From positions 39,881,869 to 39,945,868 of the forward strand of contig NC_046683.1 in assembly GCF_009870125.1 (NCBI RefSeq): a stretch of DNA of 64,000 nt, in the 5' to 3' direction. The notes beneath the pieces were generated by a model that searched no databases, had not been told where the DNA came from, and saw nothing but the letters and a program-made list of their open reading frames with translations. This document shows positions 23,609-35,593 of the stretch, piece after piece. The stretch comes from Drosophila pseudoobscura (Eukaryota > Arthropoda > Insecta > Diptera > Drosophilidae). Positions within the stretch are counted from its first letter, which is position 1. Every line of letters begins with the position of its first letter. The position numbers and the translations under genes were made by a program.

Positions 23609-26455
23609 CGCACTCGCACTCGAACTAGAGATAAGAGGCCTCTCATCGCGGTCGCGGAGAGTGTGGACCGTTCTCTTTCCTCCCTCTTCTCATTTGAATG
23701 CAGTTCGGTCGCCGCCCGCAGCTCGTGGGCTGCACTTCGTGGCTCGGGCTCGGGCTCGGGCTCGGTCTCGGGTACCATTTGGGGGTTTCGTTTCGCCTCG
23801 CGCGACACGCATTTTCAGAGTTTATTAAATACGTCTCTCGCGAGTCACGAGTGCGAGTCGCGACGCCACGCAATGCTTGCCCTTGGCTCATCGGCAGGGG
23901 ACGGGATGGCCAGGCGTGGGAGCGTGTGAGCGTGGGAGCGGGGGAGCGGGGAGCGGGTGGCTTGAGGTAATGACTGCAGGCGGACCGAAGGCAGGCGCGT
24001 GTTAATGTTTGGTCTTCAATTTGGCTTCGATTATTCGTTGGGCGTTTGGTGGCAAAGGGGGACCTTCGAGTCAATATTTACCCAAAACACAAATACGCGT
24101 ACGAGTGGCACACTGAAGGTCGCCCCCATGGCCCCGAAGGCCTCAAGCGCGGAATGAATTTTGAGACGAAGATATCGGATTGGAATTGAACAGCGATTGG
24201 GGGTCGATTGAGGTGCGATTCTTCTTCAGAGAAAGAATCGCACGTTCGTTGAATACAATTGATTCGCTTCGAAAATGTTCCATACAGAGACCATAAGGGG
24301 TTTATTTTTATTTAAAAAAAGAATACAAATACTATCGAATATGTCATCCTATCGGTTTGCACAACTCCATAGCATCCGGTACCCGTGTCAATCCGTGAAT
24401 GTCTCCCACTGCCTGTCTCAATAAATTTAAGGGTATTAAGTGCAGCGATTCCTATATTTTCCACTCTCTTTCTACACTCCCGCTCTCGCCGATAAACATG
24501 TTCGATAATAGCACTCATCGATACAGGACACACAGGAACACACACACCCAAAGCATGTTAGAATGTCATAAAATGCCTTTTGACACTTGCAGACACCGAA
24601 ATCCGACTGTGCCCCGTCTCTCCCTCACACGTACTCCCCTCGATCTCCTTCTCTGTCCATGCGCTCTCATGCCCCCACTCCGCAGGAGTGGAGCTCTCCC
24701 CTGTGGCTGGTTTGACGTTTGGCTGCTGCTGAAATGTCAGCAAAATTTTAACTGGCAATTTGCAACAGAGCGCGAACTTGCCACAGCCCCACCCGCCTGC
24801 TCCACCCGCCTTGTTCCGTAGTCCTCCCCGTCCCCGAATGCCCCCACGCATTCGTATCCAAATGGGAATCCCCATCGTCTGCGCCGTCTGTCTGCCACTT
24901 TCCCCCACTCTCCGTCGCGTCTCGCATCTCCCTCTGCTGTTATTGTTGTTCTCATGTTGCATGCAACGAGGCACAATATGTTGCCCACCTACCCCATGTC
25001 CTACTACTTCGTATCCCCCCCCCCCCTTACCCCTCACCCCTCACCACTCTGCCCATTCCAACGGCCGTCTAGGCGCCTCTTTTGGGCCGCCACTTGAGTT
25101 TTTGGCTTTGCTTTTGTTTCACTCGCTCCCTCGCTCCCTCGCTCCCTCTCTCACTCGCACCCTCCTCTCGTGTGGCAAGTGTGGCAAGCATTTACGGGAA
25201 TGGTGTCAAAATAATTTGGGTTGTCATTTGTTTCCCCTGCCACACCCCCCTACCGCCCTTCTGACGCTTTCTGCTGAAGGTAAAAGTGTTTTTGTTTTTA
25301 GCTCTTTTTTTTTTGGTCAGCGAAAAGGCAAAGGCGTGTGGGCAATGGGGGTGCTTGTGGGTCAAGAGGTATGCCATATGGGGGTTAGGGGGGTCCAAGG
25401 GTCCGCAGAGGCCTCTAATATTTTCTTTCTGAATTACCAATAGGAAAAAATCGAATAAAGAAGCGAAGGAAAAAGGAAAAGAAGGGGGATGGGAAAGAGG
25501 CTTGAACGGGGGGAGTGAAAAGGTCAGTGGAACGGACCTATATATTCCTCAAAATCCAAAAAGAAAAGAAAAATATGGAAAATGTGTGGACAAAATGAAG
25601 AAAATTATTCAACTTTTTGTCTCTTTTATTTGAAATTTAAATCCAAGTTTCGCCATTCAATTTCATTTACTTTTCGACTTTCCTGAGACTTTTTCCATCT
25701 TCAGTTTTTGTGTGCAGTTTTTTTGAATCCTCATAAATCATTCCATAGAAGAAAGCCATCCTCTGATTGATGCTCCATCGAATGAATCGCTTAAATGTCA
25801 CTTTGGAGCCAGCAAGGAACCAAGAGGCAATCCCCTCAAAGACCCAAGGAATCTGCCAGCCCCTCCCCCGCCACTCTTCCTCCCCTCGCCTCTGGCCCGA
25901 CACATCGCCCAAACATCGTCGGGGGCATCATCATCGTCGTTCTCCCTTTGTTTGTTTGCTAATAGCTTGTTAGCCATTTCAAAAACAATTTTCTTACTTA
26001 CAAATTCCAACAACAAAAGCAGGCAGCAAGCAGCAGAATGGGGCACAGGGAGCAACAACAGGCATTAGACGACAGCAACATGTGTAGACCATAACTTTCA
26101 CTCCTCCAGCCACTCTGCCTTCTCCCCCTCTCTGTCGTTCTCTCGCTCTCTCTCTCTTTGCTCTGCCATAATTCAAAAGAATTAAAACCGGAGAGAGAAG
26201 GGCGAAGGCTCTGCCATGACAATCGGGATACCCTCTAAGGAGTGATAGAGAGCTCTTCCTCATTCGAGGAGTACCTATTTTGGAAGGGAGAAGGAATGCT
26301 CCTCGTGCTTTGGGTCCTTTCTTGCGGAAATGTCCCTGGAACTGTACTCTCTGTATAGAAGATCGAAAAGGAATCGTTTCTATGGCATAATTTTGGAAAA
26401 AACCCATCATACCCTTCATTTAACGTCGGAAAGAGGAAAAATGGATGGAAATCAG

Positions 26456-26457
26456 CG

Positions 26458-26492
<35 letters not shown>

Positions 26493-26495
26493 TAG
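26456..26495. repeat. (GGAGCA)n hexanucleotide repeat
   Basis: Six tandem copies giving a GAGAGA peptide in the crossing frame. Confidence 0.85.
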
Positions 26496-26797
26496 GAGAA
26501 GGGGCCGGAGCAGACAGAAGGCATTGGTTGAGGCAGGTTACAGGTTTTTGGGGCACACATATCGACAGCACACATATCGACAGGTCGTGCCATTCATTTT
26601 CAGGTAACAAACAACTCCCCCGCCTCCCCAAAGCCTCACCCATGGAAAACTTGTGCCCCATAAAAAAAGTTTCAAGGGAAATCGTAAGGAGAATATCATT
26701 CATACGACAGGTGGCAGTGGCACATCCACAAAGGGAATGGGAAGGGGAATGGGGGACTGGTTCTGGCTAGAAAATTTATTGGAGATTAGAAGCAAAG

Positions 26798-26800
<3 letters not shown>

Positions 26801-26828
<28 letters not shown>
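26801..26828. repeat. (GA)n repeat
   Basis: Fourteen GA units, a potential GAGA-factor site, with no transcription unit nearby. Confidence 0.9.
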
Positions 26829-26835
<7 letters not shown>

Positions 26836-28504
26836 AGCAGACCCAAAGACTGTAAAAGAGAGCCAGTAATATTTATAAGTAATATACATATATAAAGGAT
26901 CTTCAAACTATGATCTATTCAAGAGCCTTCCCCAAAGAGAAAACCCTGAAAAGATGGTAATTAAATGGGGATTACATTCAAATACCATTCCACTATCAGA
27001 CAGAGCCTTGGGGAATATACAAACATATCCCCAAAAAGTACGTCGGAAAAACATGTTTTTTGAATAAAGATCTTGAAGAGTGGCAAAGAAAGAGAATCCT
27101 TAGAGCTGTGGGAATCCTTGTTTTCGTTATTTCTTTGCTGATTTCCGTCGATCTTTCTTTCCTCCTTTGGATCTAAGGATCTTTCAGATTTCTATGACAA
27201 TTATAAATATTTATTATATAATTAATGTAATGAGAAAATTCATTCAGATCAAAAATCCATTTCCATCCAGCATTTCTGCACAGTTTGTTGCATGCCCCCT
27301 TCCCCCCCCCCCCCCCTTCCCATATTTCCAAAATATTTAAAGACACAAAAGAAGGGGTTTTGCTCTTGCCGCCGCCCACCCCCATCGGCGCCCTGCCTTT
27401 GACTCTGAATCTGGGACTCTTCTGACAGGTTTCCACCCCCTCCTGCTCCTCCTCCTGTTGTTGTTTTTCGACTGGAAAAGCCAGGCTGTTACACATTATC
27501 CTCGTCGGTCCTCATGCTTTTGTTTTTGTCCTGCCTGGTACTCTGCCTCAACTTTTGTAGCAAGTTTTTGTCGCTTTGTGTCGCCTTTTGTTTCGCTTTC
27601 AACCCCTTTTTTGTTGTCCTTTTTTGGGGGGGTGGGAGCCCTCCGCTCGCCTCCTCCGACGGGGGCGGGGCCTGTGTTAATGGGAAATTAAAATTCACTT
27701 AACAACATTCCAGCACTTGCCACATGACACCACCACTTGCAGCCAGCCGCATGCCGCATGCCGCATGCCACTTTAGTTTCTAAATTTTTAATTTTAAAAT
27801 TTCATTTCGTTTTCAATTTTGTATTCAAATGCCACCAAACACTTGTTAAGAATTTATGGATGCCGCAGACACGGGGCATGCGGCAAGCTCATGCGATTTG
27901 CATCCTGGCGGAAGGATATTCCACATGGCGAACGGGTTGCCTGGTTAATAATAAATAAATAGAAGCAAAAACAATCAGTCGGAAGGGACCGGGCACCGAG
28001 CACCGAGCAGCGCCGTGGCAAGTACCCTGCAAAAATGTACCCCGGGGAAGTCTTTCCTCAGATATTGGCAGAAGGAAGAGGCCAAAGGGTGATCCTGGAA
28101 TACCGGGAGGGATCCTCAATCTTCGGGTTCCATCGATTACAGGGGCTTTTTGGAAAATAGATCCGTGTTTTAATGAAAGTAAATTCCATTCGTTTTCCCT
28201 CAGAAAGAGATCGCAGACGGAGAAAAGTGCATGCCGAAAGGCCATGCAAATGCTCTGCCCGTTCCGTGATTCCTTTTCCATTCCTTGGGGACTAGCTTCT
28301 TAAAAGCTTCTTGTGGCACTCCCGTGCCCTGCCTTCTGCCCCCCGCCTGGGTATTGGGGGAGGGGCAGAGCTTGCTCGAATTGAAATCAATTAAAAATCA
28401 ATCAACTCAAATGTAGTGAAAAACAATTTTTAATTGAAAAGTGCAGAGACGAGTGGCCCGGGAAGAGAGCCCCAGGAGGCAGCAAGCACTCACCTGAAGA
28501 GACA

Positions 28505-28547
28505 CAGGCAGGAGGCAGGAGGCAGGCGGCAGGAGGCAGGAGGCAGG
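28505..28547. repeat. (GGCAGGA)n minisatellite
   Basis: Five to six imperfect copies of a 7-8 base GCAGGAG unit. The same unit family recurs at 12200, 36348-36400 and 45787-45829, so GGCAGGAGGCAGG tracts are a dispersed motif of this window. Confidence 0.85.
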
Positions 28548-28598
28548 GAGAGTCCTGCTGCTGAGTGCTTCCACTGCCTGGGAGTTCAAGTGGCTTTC

Positions 28599-28663
28599 CA
28601 CACACACACACAAACACACAAACACACAAACACACAGACACACAGAGACAGACAGACAGACAG
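28599..28663. repeat. Compound (CA)n/(CAAACA)n/(GACA)n repeat
   Basis: Three adjoining simple-repeat types grade into one another: CA, then ACACAAAC, then GACA. Confidence 0.85.
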
Positions 28664-28769
28664 AAGTGGAAAGTGCATGAATATTTTATGAAGATAAATA
28701 AGGATAAAAACTTCAAACGACCACAAAAAGTGGGATGTGCAGGATGTGCAGGCAGCAGACCACAGCAGG

Positions 28770-28853
28770 ACATCGGACACTGGACACTGGACACTGGACA
28801 TCGGACACTGGAGAGGAGCAGGGGAGCAGGGGAGCAGGGGAGCAGGGGAGCAG
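28770..28853. repeat. (GGACACT)n followed by quadruplex-prone (GGGGAGCA)n
   Basis: Four to five GGACACT units are followed, after a short spacer, by four to five GGGGAGCA units. Four GGGG tracts with 4-base loops are a textbook G-quadruplex pattern on the + strand. Confidence 0.85.
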
Positions 28854-30059
28854 CCAGAGAAGGACTCTCCATTCAAGAGCAATGGCATTTGGCATTTAAG
28901 TATTTTTTGCATTTTACAAAAAACCAATTGAAACAGAAATCAAAAAGCTGCACTTTCCGCTCCCGGAACTAGTTCCGCATCGCTCCTCCTCTCGCTCTCC
29001 CCGGAACCGCTTTGATTCACAGATTGAAAAGTTTTCACTTATGCAACAGAGGGGCAGGGGGGGCAGGCAGGGCAGGAGGCAGCAGCATATGGACCGTGCA
29101 ACCGCTAATGTTGCAAGCAGAACAACTTTTGCCGGACCGCTGTGGACAATCGGCAGGGCTCTCACTTCGCAGAACCCCAAAAGGAGATCCCAAAAGGGGA
29201 TCCCAAACAGTTCCCTATTCCAATGGAATTCCGTCGCAAAACACCTCCTCCGCCCACACCGTGAGTACCCATACTTAAAATCGCTTCGATTTAAACATAA
29301 ATATATATTAGACTGGCCGAAATTATATTTAATTCGAATTTAAGGAAATAATTCATTCAATTATGAAACATATTTCAGGGCTCTCGGGGCCAATAAATTG
29401 GTAAACATTTCAAAGTCCAAGTGGACTTGTGGCCTGTACCTACTGTACCTACTAGGCTACCCTATCCTCAAAGCCTTTTGGAAAAGACTGCTCTTTTAAT
29501 GAATTTTGTCCATGACCATCGCCATCGCCGTCGCCATTGCATTTTGAGAGCTCCAAAAGCTGTCCGTCTGAAAGGCCAAACAGAACCGAAGGCAAACAAA
29601 CAGCAGAACGGAACAACGGGACAACGGAACGGCAAACTCATTTCAAAGCTATTAGGAGGAGCAGGGGAACCACAGCGGAAAATAAAGTGGGGCTTGCAGC
29701 AGCCACAGCCACTCGGTGGCGCCTCCCGCAAACAAAATTGAACAAATAAATGAAGTTCTGTTCTCGGAATTTTTTCACAGTACATTTACAGGATACTTAA
29801 CGCAGAGAAAAAAGCCAAAGGACTGTCCGTCGATGGCCGCCAAGGAAAGTCCTTCCGTAGATACCCTATGGATCCACTCGAATACTCAGTCCCTTCGATC
29901 TTCGATTCAATACTTAGCATTTACTGTCAGAAATCAATGAAAATCCCTTGCTCTAGCCATCTATTTGCCTTTGCCGCAAGACTCGACAGGAAGCAACTCT
30001 GGCGAGTGCTGGCATCTCAAGAGGCTCTACTCTGGCCTCCCCGGATGCACAGCTAACAT

Positions 30060-30240
30060 TTACTGGTAGTATTTTATGGCGATTCTGAAAGCAACCCACA
30101 CTTTTATCCGATCAAAGTACTCCTGTTCTCGTGGGGCCTTAATCGGAATTCTAGACTTCACGCGAGCATCTCTCGGATCATCAAAGAACTCCGTTCTAGG
30201 CCGTGCTCCTGCCACTCCGCTCGTTATCTTTCTGTAAGAG
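30060..30240 (-). CDS. Possible terminal exon, unknown protein (weak)
   Basis: On the minus strand a 3' splice-site-like TGCTCTTACAG ends at 30237 and is followed by an open frame of about 57 codons to TAA at 30060-30062. The translation has balanced, protein-like composition (for example RTEFFDDPRDARVKSR, then KVWVAFRIAIKYYQ). No upstream exon, domain or polyadenylation signal could be identified, so this may be a decayed exon or chance. The function is unknown. Confidence 0.25.
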
Positions 30241-31278
30241 CAGTTCATGCGTTAGGTCCTCCCCAACGGAGGAGCGCCCTGCCCTTTTCCTCCATCTTTT
30301 TGTGTGTGTTCGACCAACAGGGCGAGCCTACCCCCCTCGACACTCGAATGTAATGTCGCATGTCATTAGAAATGTACTCTGAGACGAGAGCAGAGGGAGC
30401 CCCGTAGAGAGAGGAGGAGACTGCGGAGTAAAAGTGCGTAGAGCAACCTACATATACCCTCTCTCTCTGTCCATCTTTTCTCTTTCACAGTTTCTTTCAC
30501 TCTCTGTTTGTCTGTCCCTCTTTTTGGTTTCCATTGTAGGCGGCTTTGGGTCATTAGGTGACGCCTGTCCATCCATCCACTGGCGGTGGAGAGGGGTCGG
30601 AGGGGCACGAAACGTAATTAGTCGACGACTGAGACGCAGGCGATGACATCGAAACATGTAAAGTGGAGCGCTCCACTGACCCAACGAGAGCCATGGCCCA
30701 CTCTCTCTCCCATCCCCCCATCCCCCCATCCCCCACCACCTTCATCACCTTCTCCCCACTGGCTGCTCCTCGCCTTCCTCCCTCTTTCGGGCCGCTCTTT
30801 ATGGCCATTGATGAGAGCCAAAGAGTCTTGGGCTACAAAAAGTTGGTAATTAAGATGTTTGTGCTGACAGACAGACAGACAGACGGACGGAGGGACGGAG
30901 GGACAGGGAGAGAGAAGGAGACCCAGAGAGCAGGGAGAATGGAGAATGGACGGGTATATGGGGTTGTCTCTGGTTTAAGTTTTTAGGGGAAAGAAAAGGC
31001 CAAAGAACCAAAGAACGGGGTTGGAGGCATTCGTAAATTGAGTTGACTTCTCTCTCCTGGAAGTTAAGAACTTGTTTAATTAGATTTTATCATTATAATC
31101 AACTCAAACAGTGGCGACACGCGACCTGAGACCTGAGACCCCTCAAGAGCCCCAACCTCTTGTCCTTTGGCTTGTCCTTTGCTCTTTTCCGCTGCTGATT
31201 GCCCCAGAGAATACACTAGACGCCCGTTGTTCTGTAGAACAGGTACAGAAGATCCAATGGGACATTTATGGCTTCAAA

Positions 31279-31345
31279 TGATCTGGAACATATATAGTGT
31301 TCGGGGTCGGAAACGCTTCCTTTGGTTAATATTTGGTGACATTCG
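31279..31345 (-). mobile_element. Degenerate DINE-1/INE-1-like core fragment
   Basis: Read on the + strand, the series GATCTGGAACATATATAG...GGGGTCGGAAACGCTTCCTT aligns by eye with the reverse-oriented core seen intact at 62551-62610 (GATCAAGAATATATATTC...TAGGGTCGGAAACGCATCCTT). It is short and mutated, and no flanking element sequence is recognisable. It lies about 280 bp upstream of the start codon of the repeat-protein gene, within its likely promoter region. Confidence 0.5.
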
Positions 31346-31622
31346 TTCGCATCAAAAAAATCGATTCCCTTGTGGGAAAATTTGTAAAGTAAAACCCCGC
31401 ATAGTATCTGTATCATTTTGTGTCTGCTTTTTGGCATGTTCAGACCCATTTTTCAGTTTACAACAAAACTAAAAAGAGGCTCCTCAAACAGAGACAGAGA
31501 TCGAAAAAAGGAAAAGCAACAGGATTCGCAACCGAAACCGAAACCGAAACAGAGACGGGAGACGGCAGACTGTTACTCTGTGATACTGTGATACCGCGGA
31601 CAGCATTGGAACCTGTGATACG

Positions 31623-33769
31623 ATGGATACGCGTTCGTGGGATGAAAAGGTGTGGCAGCTGCTATCAAAGGAAGATCCCAACCACCCCATGGAAAAGCTG
31701 GACGACCAGGTCGAGCCAGAGTTTTTTGACGACGTCTCCGAGAACGAAGACTCCTTGGGAGAGCGTTCGCCAGCCACAATTGCTGAAGAGGCACTGCGTG
31801 CGCTGGATGAAAAGTTCCGGCAGCTGCTATCAAAGGAAGATCCCAACCACCCCATGGAAAAGCTGGACGAGGTCGACCCAGAGCCCTTAGAAGACGTCTC
31901 CGAGAGCGAAGAGTCCTTGGAAGAGCGTTCGCCAGCCACAATTGCTGAAGAGGCACTGCGTGCGCTGGATGAAAAGTTTCGGAAGCTGCTATCAAAGGAA
32001 GATCCCAACCACCATATGGAAAAGCTGGACGAGGTCGACCCAGAGCCATTTGAAGACGTCTCCGAGAAGGAAGAGCCCTTGGGGGAAGCCACAATTGCTG
32101 AAGAGGCACTGCTGCAACGCGAGGATTTGTGCCCGAAAGCCTCCGAGTCCATGCTACAGAAGCTCTTCAATCGCCAGGACTTCCGGAAGGTCCTTGGCAG
32201 CCACCTGAAGGCCCTGGATGAGACCAGCTCGCACGAGGACGAAGTGGAAGTGGTCAACGCACGCCGCAAGCGTCGGAAGCAGGGCTTCTTCGACGTCCTC
32301 TGGTGCTTTGAGCACCTAATGGAGGCGGAGATTGAGGCCAGCGGCGGAGCCCGCACCGAAGCGGATGTCCTCCTCGAAGTCCTGGACGATCTTCGCAGGC
32401 TGCGGGTTCAAGTCCAGAGCCATTCTCCCGATGGCGGCCGCACATCAGTTATGGAATTGAAGCGCGCGTTTCTTAAGGCATTCCAGGAGTTTGCGGACAT
32501 CTATCATGTCACCGCGGACACCGCGACCGTCCCGAAGGTGATAGCGGTCGAGGACCTGCCGCTGAACCGATGTCTGCGGTTCAGGAGCCGGGAATCGCAG
32601 ACCCTGGTGAAGGGGACGAGCATGGAGCATCCACCCAAGCCGGGCAGAGGGCAGTCCCTGCAGAATCCGACGGAGAAGAACGTTTCTGCCTGCAACGTCG
32701 TGCCCCGAGTCCTTCGTTCAAACACCACCCAGGCGGCTCGGAAGTGGTGCAAGAAGAAGCCTCCAGTGGAGACAAGGATAAGGTTCCTTCCATACTGCCG
32801 TAGTCCCCGCCGGGGATCCGCTGAGCCTGCAATGGATCTTCCGTGTCATCGCGGAGGCCAGAGGTTTTTCTTCCCGTTTGGGGCTACTGGCCCAAAGAAG
32901 GGGCAGGAAACCTCTTCTCAGGATTGGCCGGCACTGGAGGCTCCTCCCGGCAATAGCGTTTGCCTGACGGAGCCTCTCCCAGAGAGCCACATCCCGGAAC
33001 CTGACGAAGTCGAAGCAAAGATCATGCCAGCAGAGAGCTCCGAGATTGAGCACGCGGAGCAGTCGATCTCCCAGCCACAGCCCGAGACCATGCCTGCACA
33101 GACCTGTGCACCAGCAGAAGAACAGGACTGTCCCCGTCAAAAGGAGGTGCAGGAGGCACCGCAGATGCAGCCTCCACAGCCTCCACAGGAGACAAGGCAG
33201 CACTTTTTTCCAGTCTGCCACTCCCCTCGGGTTGCCTCATTGTCGCCCGACCTCCTGGAGAAAGCCGTCGAGAAGGAGGCACTGCCAGAGATGATGCCAG
33301 GTAAGTCTTTCATCCCCTTGGGCTCCCCTTGATCCAAAGTCTAACGCTGTAACCTATGACGCCAGAATGCGGCCATGAGGAAGACCAGGATATCCCCGAA
33401 CAGACGGAGGTCAAGACCATGACGCCCCAGGTCCCGATAGTGCTCCCTCCAGGGGATGGCACTCCACAATCGATATTCGAGAGCACGCAGTCCTTGGTGC
33501 CTCAAGGCTGCGAGAAGAAGGAAGAGAAGGAGATCGAAGTGGAAAGATCTGGAAATCAGCTGTTGCCAGAGGCGATAATACAGATCGCTCGCTGGGCGAC
33601 CTTTTCGATACCGATTCCGAAGTCCGACGTTGACCAGCTGCTGCTTCTGGTGCCTCTGGCTTGCCTGCAACAGGAGGCGGCGGCGGCGGCGGCGGCGGAG
33701 GAGGTGTCGGGGATCGCCCCACTGAACACCCCTCTCAGTGCTGCCGATTGCGCCGACTGCGAGAATTAG
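31623..33769 (+). CDS. Acidic repeat protein with three 54-55-residue repeats and duplicated CxSPR motif, two exons
   Basis: Exon 1 (31623-33300) and exon 2 (33366-33769) join across a 65-nt GT-AG intron to give 693 residues. Three in-frame tandem repeats begin at residues 7, 62 and 116, each with the phrase DEK-x2-LLSKEDPNH-x-MEKLD followed by a D/E-rich DVSE segment and ATIAEEAL. Residues 214-219 (RRKRRK) form a basic, NLS-like patch next to a helix-prone FFDVLWCFEHLMEAE. Residues 381-396 and 521-536 share P-x-ETR-x2-F-x-P-x-C-x-SPR. The C-terminal third is Pro/Gln/Glu-rich, and exon 2 has an Ala run from a GCG tract. No known domain is recognised. High acidity and low complexity suggest a disordered, possibly nuclear scaffold; that is inference. 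The start ATG has moderate context, and no earlier in-frame start improves it. Nothing indicates a transposon origin. Confidence 0.82.
31641..32109 (+). repeat. Tandem coding repeat, 165/162-nt units
   Basis: Units start at 31641, 31806 and 31968. The first unit is one codon longer (DDQVEPE versus DEVDPE). Units 2 and 3 are nearly identical over long stretches at the nucleotide level, which points to recent unequal exchange or gene conversion. The third is truncated before the RSP tripeptide and continues into unique sequence. Confidence 0.9.
33301..33365 (+). other. 65-nt intron of the repeat-protein gene
   Basis: Donor GTAAGT, branch-like CTAAC (33340s) and acceptor GACGCCAG. It is phase 1 and preserves the frame as MMP|E-CGHEED. 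If unspliced, the frame stops at TGA 33330-33332. Size and signals are typical of Drosophila short introns. Confidence 0.85.
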
Positions 33770-33874
33770 CAGCTTCGGGTCCCCATTTCGTTGATTTTCA
33801 ATATATTAATTGTTAATTTTCCTGTTCAGAAGTTATATATTTTTTAAAGCAAAGAAAAAACCAAAAAAACAAAG

Positions 33875-33880
33875 AATAAA
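33875..33880 (+). promoter_or_regulatory. Polyadenylation signal AATAAA of the repeat-protein gene
   Basis: The first AATAAA after the stop codon (about 105 nt downstream), in an A-rich stretch with further AATAAA copies to 33918. Confidence 0.6.
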
Positions 33881-33919
33881 AGAAAAATACAAAAAAATTA
33901 ATAAAATAAAAATAAAGAT

Positions 33920-35593
33920 AAAAGACATTTCGATTCATATTCATATTTAGCGAAGGACTCCGAAGGACTCCCGCAGAGGAAAGCGAGGAAAGGCTCATAC
34001 GATTTGTGCTCAGTGTATTGCCTCTGTTGTGTCTTCTTCACACATGAACATGAAAACTGCACTGCTACCATAGCCATCTCTATGCAACAGCAAGTAGGAT
34101 GCATCCATGAATGGATGACCGGAGTAAAAGCCCATCAGATATCTGTAGACCCAAATAAACACCGAAAACTCCAGGGCTAAACATCTATTTGGTTGGAAAT
34201 CCTTCCTCCTGTAAGAGGTCCAAAATGGTGTGCACCTCCGGAAGGCCCACGGTCGAGTACACTGATCAGTAGGAACTGATCGCATCTCCTCTAGCCAACT
34301 GCTGCACTCGTTTGCGGGAGAGCGAGGGTGCGTAACGAGAGTCTCGCTCAGAGGGGATCCAAAGCGACGAGAGCGAGAGAGAGAGACACACGTCGAGCGT
34401 GTTTCTCTGCGACGGCGAGTGCGGGTAAAAAGAGACAAATATAGACAAGAATATGTATACCTTTTGGGGTCGGAAAACTGTCGCCACAAGTCCAGTATAC
34501 CCCTACACTGGGGGGCAAGCCGAGCCCCGCTTTGCTCCTTTCTCGTGCTCAAGCCACAAACCCGCGATGGGCCGCGATTTTTCAAGAACTAGCGAGATAC
34601 ATTTGTATCTGTGAAGATATAGCAGTGAGACATGAACATTCTTGAAATATATATACAAATAATAATATTTTCGAGCTGTCGTTGGGAACGGGGTGGCCCC
34701 TCCATCTCTCCTTTGTTCCACTAAAATCCGACTTTGGGATCCTTTTTGGTGGATAATTTAGTTTGACTTCAAAACGATTTCCATCTTTATCGACGGGCCT
34801 TTTCTCTCGAGTGGAATTTTGTGTGTGTTTATCCCTGATTTTCCCCCCCACGGAATACATTGTGGCTCCCGCACCTCCCGTTGGCCAATCAATTTCTGAA
34901 TGCCAGCAACAATGTGACTTGAGCGCATTTCGTTGCCGATTCTGTTGCATATTTGCAACTGTGAGTTGCACGCCACACCCTATGGTCGCCCCCATGTGGC
35001 AGAAAAGAGTGTTAGCAATAAAAAACCAAGTGGGGCCACGCAAAGAGAAGCACGTTCTGTATTCAGAGAGTGCCGAGTGGGGGATACTTTACTCTCCAAC
35101 AAAAAATCTCTCTAGCAGATGCTGAAAGGCTCCACGGGAGCGCAGCAGGGCGGGGCAAAGGCGCCTCCAATTCCAATCCCGATTCCGACTCCGATTCCGA
35201 TTGTGATGCCAAATCCTTTTTCCCATTTAGGAATCATTGAAGCGTAGGGGATACATATATTGTACACATTTATTTTGGGGCGTTTTTAGTGTGTTTAGTT
35301 CTGGTAAATATTTAATACCTGAAAAATGAAATATTCACAGAGTGATTTGACCCACCCACGCCACCACCCGACCACCCAACCACTCAACCACTCAACCGTC
35401 CAACCCATCAGCAACACAATTTCATTTATAATTCAACATTTTGTGGCCGTCTTTAAAGGCAACGAGGGGGTAGGGGAATATTTAATTGAGAGATTTGGGG
35501 GCTCAAGGGCCACATTTTACAGAAATACAATAAGCGAAAGGCTTCGAAGAGCCTTACAAAAGAGCCTCCTTCTATCGATGATTCCTTAAAAGT
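33920..35593. other. Non-coding stretch downstream of the repeat-protein gene
   Basis: No gene supported. Overlapping minus-strand frames at 34010-34721 are mutually exclusive and not protein-like. Contains CGATTCCGATT repeats (35180-35202) and CAACCACTCAACC repeats (35375-35400). Confidence 0.55.

Larger units (their letters stand above)
23622..31278. other. Non-coding, microsatellite-rich stretch
   Basis: No gene could be supported apart from one weak minus-strand exon candidate near 30060. Contents include GCTCGGGCTCGG repeats (23740-23775), a GAGC-rich block (23900-23960), long C runs (25015-25027, 27302-27316) and numerous purine and pyrimidine tracts. The 227-codon frame at 24760-25443 is Pro/Ser/Leu low-complexity and was rejected. 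Confidence 0.55.

Noticed and set aside
24760..25443. 227-codon + frame
   Set aside because: Proline/serine/leucine low complexity, alternate frames open, no domain or splice evidence.
31484..32356. 290-codon minus-strand frame opposite the repeat gene
   Set aside because: A shadow of the repeated coding sequence on the + strand; Ser-rich and lacks its own signals.
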